The translations under genes and the position numbers were made by a program. A stretch of DNA of 64,000 nt, from contig NC_068352.1 in NCBI RefSeq assembly GCF_014633365.1, positions 24,275,310 through 24,339,309 on the forward strand, in the 5' to 3' direction. Numbering within the stretch: position 1 is the first letter of the stretch; each line of letters starts with the position of its first letter. This DNA is from Diospyros lotus. Taxonomy: Eukaryota > Streptophyta > Magnoliopsida > Ericales > Ebenaceae. Shown piece after piece: positions 34,861 to 46,280 of the stretch. The notes below the pieces were generated by a model. The model did no database searches, was not told the DNA's origin, and saw only the letters and a program-made list of their open reading frames with translations.

Positions 34861-35392
34861 GATAATGTTATTTGTACATAAACATTTTTATAGGTAGATT
34901 TACATAATGAAAATCTAGCGATAGATTGAGGATTTATCGCGATACTTTCTTCTCTTCTCTTTCCCCTTTTCCCTTCAGCATTGCCTCTCACAGCCTTCAT
35001 CTTGCCGCTGCCTTGTCTCTTGCCTCTCGCCTGACCGATTGTCGTCTCGCCTTTCGCTTCTCACTTGACTGACTGTCGTCGCTCACCGCCTACTGCATCC
35101 TCACCTAGCCACCTCACCTCTCGTGACGACAGTTGGCCAGGCGAGAGATGAGAAGCAAGAGGCGAGATGTCGACCAACAGCTAGGCGAGGCAGCCACAGG
35201 AGTAGGCAGGTGATGAAGGCTAGGCAGGCTGTGATGAGCGGTGCTAAAGGAGGAGGAGAGGAGTGAGAGAGAGGATGAAGGGGGAGAGAGATGATAGAAA
35301 GGGATAAACTAGTCATTGAGATAAGAGAGAAAGGGATAAAATAGTCTTTTTAATTTACCTATAAATGACCTTGTGTACAAATAGCATGGTCC
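34861..35392. mobile_element. foldback MULE-like element (TSD ATATAAAAAT)
   Basis: 532 bp flanked by an exact 10 bp duplication, ATATAAAAAT, at 34851-34860 and 35393-35402. Ends GATAATGTTATTTGTACAT and, reversed, GGACCATGCTATTTGTACAC share about 35 bp. The interior is an imperfect long inverted repeat: the left arm (CCTCTCGCC, CTTCTCAC, CATCCTCACCTAGCC) reappears inverted in the right arm. A 9-11 bp TSD with long inverted repeats suggests the Mutator superfamily. There is no coding frame. Copy A lacks it. The flank around it also differs by an indel of about 50 bp. Confidence 0.8.
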
Positions 35393-36310
35393 ATATAAAA
35401 ATATATTAGCTGTTGCAATAGTTTGGAAGGTTCAAAATTAATAATTACAGCAACTTGCCTAAACTGAGTATTCGAAAGGGGCGTTTCTTTTGACTTGAAT
35501 TTTTGGGATTATTAGATTTTATTGTCAACTTTATAAATGAATTCAAAATAAATCATTGTCACAGATCAAGATGTCATATATTTTAAAATTAATATTATAT
35601 TATTTAAGATAAATTGCACTCTACATTTGACTTGACTTCATTGCAACCGATAAATATTCTCACGTTTTGAAATTATATTATTTCTTATTTTACAAAATTC
35701 ATGTCACTTTTTCACCCCTCCTAGCTACTCTCCTCCTAGCTATTTTGATTGCAAGTAAGAAATTTACATAAAATATATATATATATATATATTTTAAGTA
35801 ATTTAATTGTCTAAAATTAAATTATAGGAAAAATGTCAATTAAATATGTTTAATTAATCTAATTTGTTACCTAAACATATTATATTTTTTATCTTTTGAT
35901 ATTTCATTATCATTATTTTTTATAAAAATAATTACACACATGCAAATAATCAATAATTAAATATACAAATTAATAATCAACTCTATAAAATAATCAAATA
36001 TATACATATTCAAAAAATAAATTAATATACATACACAAAATATTTAAAAAACTAAATCAAATAAACATACACCCATAAAAATCTGCCACAGCCACCGTCA
36101 CTGTTTTTCCATGGCCGATGGCTGCTGTTGTTGCTTGCCCATGGCCAATGGCCTCCGTCGCTACCATTCTCCAATCACTACCCATGTCATCATTGTCGCC
36201 TCTACAAGTCTTTGTTGATAAGCAATGGTAGAAGGGGAAGGCTAGCTACTGGGTGGGTTTTTCATTTCATGAAAAATCAATTCCAATATGTTCTGAGAAT
36301 TTGTTTTCCA

Positions 36311-36668
36311 TAGGGTTGGTAATGGTTTAGTTTGATTTTGATTTTTTTCAAAACCATAACCAAACCAAAATTAAATTACTAAAATCAAAACCAAACCATA
36401 ACCCATTGGTTTTAAAAATTAAAAACTAACCATTCGGTTTCGGTTTTAATCATGATTTTTTTAATTTGATCCATACCAACAAAGAAAGACAAACTCTTAC
36501 AAAGAGTATTCATAAAAATTTTTGATAACTCTACAACAAATAAAGACAAACTCTAATAAAGTTACGGGAAATTCTATCCCCAGCTCGCGAAATTACTTTT
36601 CACAGCCCACCCCATGTAAAATGCTCCACTAATTTTAAAATTCCAATTCTAACCCTAGTTGTAGCAGA

Positions 36669-36705
<37 letters not shown>

Positions 36706-38075
36706 CGACTGCCATGGCCGACCCACACACACACACACATATATATATACACACTCACACACACACACACAAATATATATACACACACGATTCGGCCATG
36801 GCAGCTGCACAAAGAGAAAGAAAGAGAGAGAGAGAGAGAGTGGGTCGGTCATGGCCGACCCACACACACATATATATACACACACATACACACACACACA
36901 CACTCACACACACATATACACACACACGCACGCATGGTCGCGGCCATGGCAGCCGCGGTCATGGAACCTAGCCATGGTAGTAGTTGGGGAACCCAGCGTT
37001 CCCCTACTTGGGGCGATGGTGGCGGTATCGCGGCTGCCACCATAGCTGCTGACGAAGGCAGCGATGTTGCCATCGTCGCCGAGGTGGGGAGGGGTCGAGG
37101 TAGAGGTTTTAGAAACCTCCGCAGCCTCGCATCTCGAGGTGCGGAGGTTGGAGAAACCCTCCCACCTTGCGATGCGGGGGTTGCTGAAACCCCCGCATCG
37201 CGAGGTGCGGGGGTTACTGATGGCCGCAGCTGCCATGGTCGCGGCCATGCTTTCGTGTGTGTGAATGTGTGTGTGTATATATATAGGTGTGTGTGTTGGG
37301 CTGGGTTCCATGGCCGCGGCTGCCATCATCGCGGCCATGTTATGTGTGTGTATATATATATATGTGTGTGTGTGTGTGAATCGGCCATGGCCGACCCACT
37401 CTGTGTGTGTGTGTGTGGCTGCCATGGCCGAATCGTGTGTGTATATATATATGTGGGGGGGGTCGACCATGGCAGCCAACCCACTCTTTCTCTCTTCTCT
37501 CTACTACAACTGGGGTTAGAATTGGAATTTTAAAATTAGTGAAGCATTTTGCATGGGGTGGACTGTAAAGAGTGATTTCACGGGCTAGGTATAGAATTTT
37601 CCTAAAGTTACCTTCTTCTTACATAAAGTTACAAATTAACTTCAAACTTCTTGGATATAATTATTTGATTGATAAAAATAAAATAATTTAATATTAAGTT
37701 TTATTTTTATTTATTAATTACTTTATAAATGTTAAATATTTTATATATTTGTAATGCATTAGTTAAAATACTTGTAAGAAAATACATTAGTCAATATATA
37801 TATATTATGTGTATATATAATATATTAAATAAATAAATATTTATTATATATATGTATATTCGGTTCGATTTGGTTCAATTACCGACACATTCGATTCGGT
37901 TTCGCTTCGAGTTTTGGTTTGAATTTAATGAAAATCATAACCAAACCATACTCATTGAAACAGTGTTCGATTTTTCGTCAAACCAAACCATTACACAGTC
38001 AAACGATTTTTAACCGCGTTGACCAGTTCTATTTCGATTCAATTCCTCACAGTTTCAATTGCAATTGCATCCCTA
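36311..38075. mobile_element. non-autonomous hAT-like element hosting a MULE (TSD GTTTTCCA/GTTCTCCA)
   Basis: Left end TAGGGTTGGTAATGG, right end reversed TAGGGATGCAATTGC. 8 bp flanks GTTTTCCA (36303-36310) and GTTCTCCA (38076-38083) differ at one base. Subterminal regions at both sides are rich in AACCAAACC / GGTTCGGTTT motifs, as in the hAT at 14241. Removing the nested MULE leaves about 0.72 kb, close to the 0.71 kb of that other hAT. No transposase frame. Confidence 0.8.
36566..37602. mobile_element. non-autonomous MULE with hairpin core (TSD TAAAGTTAC)
   Basis: 1037 bp flanked by the 9 bp duplication TAAAGTTAC at 36557-36565 and 37603-37611. Terminal inverted repeats of about 110 bp (36566-36680 and 37490-37602) match closely, including CATGGGGTGG/CCACCCCATG and the AGAGAG/TCTCTC edge. 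Inside are (CA)n(TA)n blocks whose complements, (GT)n(TA)n, lie in the other half, and a GC-rich core at 36930-37260 built of short inverted pairs (GGGGGTT...AACCCCC, CATGGCCG...CGGCCATG). A 9 bp TSD with long TIRs is the mark of Mutator-like elements. The 287-codon frame 36670-37533 runs through this low-complexity DNA and is not a gene. Confidence 0.93.
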
Positions 38076-38540
38076 GTTCTCCAACAAAAGTGAGAATTAA
38101 CCATCACATGATCAAAAGATGAAAATCAATTTTTTATGAAAAATTTGAGTAATCAAACACATCAAAATCTAGAATTTAAATGGAAAATATGACTAATCAA
38201 ATAGGGTCTAAATTTACATTAATCATCTATTTCACATTTTAATCAATTCTTTTCGCTATATATCTTCTTAATGTTGAGTATTTGGCTTAGATATGTGCTA
38301 AATTTTAAAATTTGTCTAATCAATACTTAAATATTTTAAAATCAGTCACGATTCCCTTCTATTACTTTACATTAAGTAAGTTGACCATGTATTTCATAAA
38401 CTTTGAATCTCATCAACTTTTACCTTTTTTTCAAAGTAGTCCTTCAACTTTTCTAAAAAGACTACGACACCATCTAAACCTAAATCTTGAAGATATGTAA
38501 GAAATAAAGTGAGTTTAGCTGATTTAGTTTAATTAGTATT

Positions 38541-38692
38541 TTTTTTTTTAGATTATGCGCTATCATTTGGGACCTCGCTGCTCGGCCCCATGAATCCAGC
38601 AAGAGAGGTAAGTCAGGGAATCCCATAGACAGGTTTTGACCCCTAATACAACAACAAATGTGAGGGCGGCAAGCACTTTTTTATTTTCAGGG
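38541..38692 (-). mobile_element. SINE-like retroposon (17 bp TSD)
   Basis: 152 bp flanked by an identical 17 bp repeat (TTAGTTTAATTAGTATT, 38524-38540 and 38693-38709). On the plus strand it starts with a T run, so on the minus strand it ends in poly(A). The minus strand holds GGTCAAAACC, close to an RNA polymerase III box B; a box A is less clear. Long TSD, A tail, short length and no ORF fit a SINE. Copy A has the single site at 14026-14042. Confidence 0.82.
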
Positions 38693-39223
38693 TTAGTTTA
38701 ATTAGTATTGATAGATATCTAAGGATGTTCCGACTATTTAAAGAAAAAATTGGAGATTGATTTGGTATAAAATAAAAGGTTAAGAGGTGTTTAAGTTAAA
38801 TATTCAAAATTTAAAAAGAGTGTGATCAATTTACCTAATATCGTTATTTACAGTATCATGGCTATTTTTTTCTTTAAATAAGGTGATTTAGTAAATTTTA
38901 AAGTTCAAAATATATATTTAGACTAAATTATTAAAGTTTAAAGGATATAATTAATTTACTATTTTAACAATCATAATATTTACAAAATTAATACAAGAGC
39001 ATTATTAGACATTTGGCAATGTAAAATGAATCGACTTGAACTAAATATTTTTTTGTTTCTATTTTTACATTTTTATAAAGATCTAAGAAGTAATGTCACA
39101 GGGACATTTGAGACATCTAAGAAAGATCGGAGAATACACGGTGGTATTAATTGGCTAAACGAGCAACCAATCATAATCAACAGCCAAAAACCAAAATGAC
39201 AATCCAATAATACATTACGACAA

Positions 39224-39400
39224 GAATAATGTTATTGATATACCTTTGTGTATATCTTGGGCTACACAAAGGTGTCCTAATAATAAAAAAAAATCTCTCA
39301 TAAGGTGCATAGAAGCGTATGGAGGCGAGAGGTATTTTGGTCATAATACCCTTCTATGTAGCTCATAATGTACAAAAGTGATGTACATGTAGCATGATTC
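39224..39400. mobile_element. MULE-type MITE (TSD TTACGACAA/TTACGAAAA)
   Basis: 177 bp with 9 bp flanks TTACGACAA (39215-39223) and TTACGAAAA (39401-39409). The ends GAATAATGTTATTGATATACC and, reversed, GAATCATGCTACATGTACATC are imperfect inverted repeats. They resemble the ends of the foldback element at 34861, so both may use one transposase. Copy A has the empty site TTACGGCAA at 15255-15263. Confidence 0.78.
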
Positions 39401-40145
39401 TTACGAAAAATAATTAATTACTTGTAAGCACCCCCCGCCCGGATATCCCCAATCACCCGGACTACCCGAACGAAAGCATTTACAAAAGGAGAAAGAATGG
39501 AACACGAGATAAGAACTACCCTAGCATGCATACACAAGACTTAAAACAACAGAAGCGAAACCATATATACATGCATGCACTACGGGTACCCCGCTAGTAC
39601 AGCGGTCACAAGATAAATAAAAGAATACAAACTCTTGTGCCGACATACAAGAGACCCAAGAAATGACCTGACACAGTAAAAAAATAATAGAATAAATCCT
39701 ACTCAACCATCAGAGTTGATAGGGATTGACGGGACTGCCTGTACACCATACCCACTCTGCCGTTAAAGCTGACTCCCTTGCTCTTGACTCACGCGGCCAC
39801 TATCTGGAATGATGGAAAAACAAAGTGAGTCGAGAGACTCAGCAAGTATAAGAAAAGAAAGGCTAAAGGCTGCATAGAACCAATAAACGTCCTCTAGAAT
39901 ACCAACCCCCAAGTACACACAAACCATGAGACGTTACAACACAATAGTATAGCATAATAAAAGCACATATCGGTCCTTGGGGCCCACACAAGACACATGG
40001 CACCCAAGTCCCATACCAACCTGTCGCTGCTCTGAAAGGCAATAAATATCTCCAGCAGCTTGTGCGCGCCATTCGAGAACTAATAACTACCAGTAGCCAT
40101 GCAATGCACATAGAAATGCAATGGCGTAATAAGCATCAACGTGAT

Positions 40146-42905
40146 TGTAAGCACCTCCGCCCGGATATCCCAACCAGTCGGACTATCCGAACGGGAGCGC
40201 TTACGGGAGGGAAAAAGAATGAACACAAGACAAAAATCACCCTGGCATACATACACATAAATAAGAACAGTGGAAACGAAGCTAAACACATGCAAGCACT
40301 ATGGGTACCCCGCTAACACAGCGGTCACATGAAAAATAAATGAAAACAGACTCTTGTGCCAACATACACAAAACTCGAGGGATGACCTGGCACAGTAAAA
40401 ATAATAGAGTAAATCCTACTAAACTATCAGAGTTAACGGGGACTACCTGTACACCATACCGACTCTGCCGCTAAAAGATGACTCCTTGCCATGGTCCACG
40501 CTTCCACTACTTGGAATGATGAAAATAAGGTGAGTCAAGAGACTCAGCAAGTATAAAGAAAGAAAGGCTGAAAGCTGTATAAATCCAATAAACTCTCCCT
40601 AAGATAAACCCCCATGTACACACAAGCCATAAGACGTTACAACACAATAGTATAGCATAATAAAAGCATATTCCGGTCCTTGGGGCCCACACAAAACACA
40701 CGGCACCCAAGTCCCATACTAACCTGCTGCTGCCTTGGACGGTAACAAATACCTCCAGCATACCTGTGCACGCTATCCCGGGTCGGTACTCCCGACATCT
40801 GAGCCATAGGCTCCCTCGGAACGGTACTCCCGTTCGAGAACTAATAACTACTGGTAACCATGCAATACACATAAAAATGCAATGACATAGTGAGCATTAA
40901 CGTGATACACCGGTGCCCATACATCCAGGCATCAGGCCATGCTCCGCCTACATAGTAAACCACACGCAATACATATGCCCGTGCTGGATGCAACCTAACC
41001 AAGCTAGAATGTCCGTGTCCAAGCATACACAATAAATGAATATCCCAACATGCAACCCGTACCCATGTGCATATCAAATCATGAACAACAATATAATGAA
41101 TCTAGACGTGCAGAAATTACAACCTGGTAGAGCTAGTCAGCAGTGCCCGACACCGGTCAACGGCCAGTGATTAGGAGTGTCCACCCGACGGTCCACTTCA
41201 GGGCCGTACAATAGTTTACCCCAAAGTCACCAACAACCGACCCCTACCCTACTGCTCGATAGCTTTAACCGAATCATAAATAAATCCGAGAAAAATTGTA
41301 AATAAACCTGATAAAATCATAAATAAACCCGCACGTCTAGGAACCTAGTTCCCAGGCTGGTTCAACATCATTCCCAAAAGGAGTGGGGGCGGTACAAACC
41401 CCCATAGGCTCACAACAAATAAAATTCTAGAAGTCTCGGATTTAATTTAGATTAAAGCAAATGAATAATACTTCAACAAATAAGGCTAGGTGCCGAATTA
41501 AAGTAAGGGAGGTGATAAAATACAAGAAATCACGGGATCTTTCACGGGAATTAAAGATCATGAGGAGAGAGTTAGGAGTTTACCTTTACACGGTCGTTTC
41601 TTACTTTTCTTGCACTCCCGCTACGAAGTAAAATGTTTAATAGCAATTAATAAAACCATGGCTCGCATTAATTAAATCTAACCGTGTAATATAAATAATT
41701 TAACCGCCTAAAATCCTACGTAGGCGCACCTCAAATAAAATCTCAATAAATCTCATATTTATTTTAAATTAAATAACGCCAATAATATCCTCAATTTATA
41801 TATATAATTTATACGCGATACCAAAACGAGTTAAGGGAAGACAAGGGGTTTATAAAATGGAAAGAAATCGCAAGGATAGATGAGAGCTTGCTTGTATCTA
41901 GCCGTTTATAGTGTTTCCACTCTTAAACACTACCAAATTAATACACGCTGCGTAACAACAGTATAATCAACCAAAATTAATAAATTTACACCCTAAATTG
42001 AATTTCAAACCGTATAAATTTATTTACATAACTCACACAACTTACCTGAATTTATAAACCTCAATTAGAAGGAATTTTTCACCACTTCCTTCGAATTTTC
42101 CCCTCATTTTTACCCTCAGAGCACTGTTCTTCTTCATTGAAATTTCCTTACTGATGCTGTTAATTTCCCACCCCAATTGCACGTTCAATTCTCGGCTTAA
42201 AAAGAGAGAGAAGACAGCGCTAGAGACTACCGCGTGGTAGCCAACGCATGACCGCCTTCAGACCACGAAACAACGCCGTTTTGGGCGTCTTCTTAGTGAA
42301 AAATCACAAATTTCCTCCCAGCCTCGCGCGCACCCTCAGCCACTCGAACCCGCGACCTCCGGCTCCCTCGTGTGCGCGCGCGACCGTGCGATCTGGCTGC
42401 CCTCACTCAACATATATGCATACATAATTATACTTAAAGTGATTCTCTACCACTTTCGAAAATTTCATTTTAACACCATAACTTCCATTAATCACACACA
42501 CACCCCCAAACTCCAATGTCTTCTTATTTCACTTACATCCAAAAACTTCCAAAAATTCACAAATAAATTTATTTTACTATTTTCATAAGTACTCCCCAAT
42601 AATAATTATTTTCCTTAAATCCTCAAATATTTAATAATCACATTAATTACAATAATTAATAATAATTAACCATTCCCAAATAATTTAATTAATTACCTAA
42701 ATTTCCTATTTCCTCAAAACATCATAAATTACTATTTTACTTTAAATTAACCCAATAAATAATTATTTTCCTTAAACAATAAACACAAGTAATCACCAAG
42801 ATAAAAATTAAATCAATATTTCCTTTAAACCCATAAATATTCAATAATGTCCTCAAATACTGGTTTGAATAATTATTATTTATTTCTAAATTTTGGGATA
42901 TTACA
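40146..42905 (-). mobile_element. 3' LTR of an inner, truncated LTR element
   Basis: It starts TGTAAGCACC at 40146, after GTGAT, and ends GGGATATTACA at 42905. The following sequence is internal retrotransposon DNA, so this is the 3' LTR in minus orientation. At 2.76 kb it is longer than its relatives. Its right half (41700-42750) matches the left half of the plus-strand solo LTR at 45752-56670 in reverse (CTACGTAGG block near 41715 and 55110). Confidence 0.82.
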
Positions 42906-43098
42906 ATTCTCCCCTCCTTAATAGAATTTCGTTCTCGAAATTCGCGCTCAGTCCATGTCCTCATGATACGCTTACAATTCCCTTGATATTACTCAACAAC
43001 ACCTCTGGGACATTCCATATCATCATTTTCTAGTATTTCCACAAGTCTGAGTTCACGACATATCCTACTTGACTTACTACACTAGCACATCTCCTTAA
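42906..43098 (-). other. PPT and 3' internal stub of the inner LTR element
   Basis: On the minus strand it ends in AAGGAGGGGAGAAT directly before the LTR, a polypurine tract. The 190 bp stub matches 48873-49060, the same part of the complete element at 46281-54495. It stops abruptly near 43098, where the end of the outer LTR begins: a deletion junction. Confidence 0.8.
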
Positions 43099-43291
43099 TA
43101 ATCACTACAATTACAATAATTAATAATGATTGGTTATTCCCAAATAATTTAATTAATTACCCTTAATTTCTTATTTTCTCAAACAACATAAATTATTATT
43201 TTTTCTTAATTCTTCAAATATTTCGTAATGGCTTCAAACACCAAATTAATAGTCATTATTTATTTTTCAATTTTTGGGATACTACATTACT

Positions 43292-45103
43292 CTTTCATTG
43301 AACTTACTTCTACATACGTGTCAGTTTTCGATTGCCTGTAAGGGGGCACCAACTAGTCACCTTATATTTTCTCCTCTCAGAAAGCATAAAATTCAGGGGG
43401 GCTCACCACATGTTTGCAGCCAGAGACTCCTTTATTTATTTATTTTAGTTTTTTTATAAATATAAGAATATTACAACCACAATTACATAACACAAGTTTT
43501 AAAATTATAAAAAAAAATATCCAAAATGCACACTGAATTGTGAATGGAACCCATCGACGTTAATTAATTATTAATGCTGAAAACAGTGTCTCAAAGTGAG
43601 CTGTCTGTGTCTATATTGTCATGTTTTCTGAGGGCTCAATTGCCCCGGTCATCAAATCAAATCGAATGTCTAAATTAATTTGAGTGTGAACCATATTTTT
43701 GTTCCTTAATTTTATCCTAAGAAACTGAGAGTGAGATTGACCAATATGCAATGTTGAGGTTGCCAATATGCAATGTTGTTGCACGCGCCTCAATCGCGTC
43801 TGTAATATATGTGTTGACCTAGGTGTCTCTAAGATACAAAATTGAAAGTTGAGGGAGTTAATAGGTTCTTAATTAAATTAAAAGAACAAAATAGTTAAAT
43901 GATAAAAGATGAGTAGGCTGGATATGCCTTTAGCCAAATTAATTTGAGTGTGACATTTGACCACGTGGGGATAAGGCCATATGAATGACTAGTATATCTG
44001 GTTTTAATTTCAGAAATTTATGATTTTTTTAATTTATATAAATTGTCTAAATTTCACCTAACTAATTTTTAAAAATGAGTGATCTTTTCCCCTAATACAC
44101 TCTCTCGATTAAATTCGGATGCAGACACAGTTTGTATATATTTAGAGTTAGATATTTGATATAATTTATATGAAATTTGCCTTGTAATAATATTATTATC
44201 TTCTAATTAAATATTATATTTTAATAATAAATCTATCTTTTAATATTAATTTAAATTTTAATATTTTATATAAAATTTAATTACTTTACCACTGTATAAT
44301 GCCAATGACTTTTAATCGTGTATATTTGTGTATGTTCTCAAAAAGTCATATGATGATGGGAGGCTATAGCCATGACTATGGAGGTTGTGGTTCACATAAA
44401 AGATATTTAATACCTTTATAAAATAAAACAAAAGAAATGTTAATAACGACTAGCTGTATTTCTTCACGTAAAAGCAACCATAAAAGGATATGAAAAGAAA
44501 AATAAAGTAAAGATGGGAGATTGTGCATTTTTATGAATCATGTCTAAGGAAGATCCGAAATGAGAGATTTCCACATTATACCCATAAACGGTACTAAATT
44601 GAGGATTAAAATTAATAAATTTATAGTTGAACTGTATATTGTATGAACTAAAATTACATTAATCATCTTAAAATAAAAAAAAATGTTTTTAAAAATAAAA
44701 CAATAATTTGAATTTATTTTTTTTACTATACTAAAGCGTTATTATAATAATCCAATAATATCATGCTATGTTTTAATTTGAATTTTATCTTTCCTAATTG
44801 GCTACAATCAATCAATTGATAGTGAACAACTTGTACTGCGATTGCCATTTCCATGTAGCATGGGATGGGCTGACGCTGAAAATTCAAAATATACAAAATG
44901 CACACTGCATTGTGAATGGAACCCAACCACCTTAATTAATTGTTAATGCTGAAAACAATGTCTCAAAGTGAGCTGTCTTTGTCTGGGTAACAAATTGATT
45001 TGGTGGGTTTTTAACTGTATATGAGTGGTTCTTTGTCTGGGTGACTGACGACCTTTCCCTTGGCCAAAATAGTAATTTAGGCGGTGGAGTGGTGGTGTTA
45101 AGA
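43292..45103. other. non-coding part of segment B
   Basis: No gene seen. It contains two copies of a block of about 100 bp (AAAATGCACACTG...GAGCTGTCT at 43520-43610 and 44895-44985) where copy A has one (15815-15900), so B underwent a local rearrangement here. Confidence 0.55.
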
Positions 45104-46280
45104 TAAGATAAAAGGAAAATTCTATCCTCAACTCATATTTTTACTCTTTGTAGTAACTATCAATTGCTCATTGCAACCTAAATATCCTAAATTTGCCCTC
45201 TACTTCTACATGTTCCTCTTTGCACTCATCTCTCCAACTCTAACAAATTCAATTGATGACAATGAAGCTTCAGAAAAGTTAGACTGTAAAATCAGAGGTA
45301 GTTTTACATTAATGTGTGTTTTGTTGGCTAGGTTAGAGGTTCATGGCGATGGGTCAATTATGGATATAGGTCAACCCATCGCCCGACAATCATGGAGAGT
45401 TCAAGGAACTCTTGATTGTCGATCGCCACTCGTTAAGGGTTTGAGGAATTGCAACTCCCGATCGGCCCGAACCCCCGAGCTTGGGTAGTCGGGGGATCCT
45501 TGAGTCCCCGACAACCCACGATTGAGGACTCATGGAGTCGGTAATTAATTATAATTATTTCTACCCCAATTAGGCGATATGTGCAACACTTGAGTTTAGT
45601 TTAGTGATGATGATAAGTAAAAAGTAAAAGGTCACAGCAAAAGAACATAAAAAAATTAAAGATATCTAATTAAGTATTATTCCCTTGCAACCATAATGGC
45701 CATCAAAAATCGTAAGTGCCAAGCTTTAAACACACAAGACGAGACTGCAATTGTAATATCCCGAAAATTGAGAAAATAAATAATGAATATTAATTTGGTG
45801 TTTGAAGACATTAGTGAATATTTGAGAATTTAAGAGAAATAATTTATTTATGTGGTTTTGAGAAAAATAGGGAATTAAGGATAATTAATTAAATTATTTA
45901 GAAATGATTAATCATTATTATTTATTGTATTTGGGGTTTAAAGGAAATATTAATTTATTTGGGTATTTGGAGATTTAAGAAAAATATTTATTTATGTTAT
46001 TTTGAGAAAATAATTATTTAATTGGGAGTATTTATGAAAATAAGAAAATAAATTAATATAGTGATTTCTGAAAATTTCAGGGTGGAAGTGTAATAAGTAG
46101 AAATGGAAGTTGGGTGTATGTGTAATTAATGGAGAATAAGGGTTGCTGAAATGTAAATTATGAAAGTGGCTGAGATTATCTTTAAATTTAATTGGAGCGC
46201 TATAATGGTTGAATGTGCAGCTAGATCGCGCGGTCACGTGCGCGCACGAGAGAGTCGGAGGTTGCGGGTTCGATTGGCCG

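Larger units (their letters stand above)
35740..38204. mobile_element. composite insertion, possibly a degraded Harbinger-like element
   Basis: Relative to copy A, 2.4-2.5 kb is inserted here. The edges read CTATTTTGATTGC at the left and, reversed, CTATTTGATTAGTC at the right, which could be terminal inverted repeats. The possible TSD is at most three bases and not convincing. The interior left part (35740-36300) is AT-rich with a short GC patch (36090-36170, CCATGGCCGATGG). A hAT element occupies 36311-38075. I see no transposase. Confidence 0.4.
39423..43286 (-). mobile_element. truncated LTR hosting a second, truncated LTR element (TSD TTACT)
   Basis: The outer LTR starts TGTAAGCACC at 39423 and ends GGATACTACA at 43286, with TTACT at 39418-39422 and 43287-43291. 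Only its two end parts remain (39423-40145 and about 43099-43286), so about 1.5 kb of its middle is gone. The deletion probably occurred together with loss of the right part of the inner element. Minus orientation follows from the conserved block at 39800-39850. Copy A has the uninserted site near 15272. Confidence 0.8.

Noticed and set aside
36670..37533. 287-codon open frame
   Set aside because: It runs through microsatellites and the inverted-repeat core of a MULE; other frames on both strands are open too, and no domain is visible.
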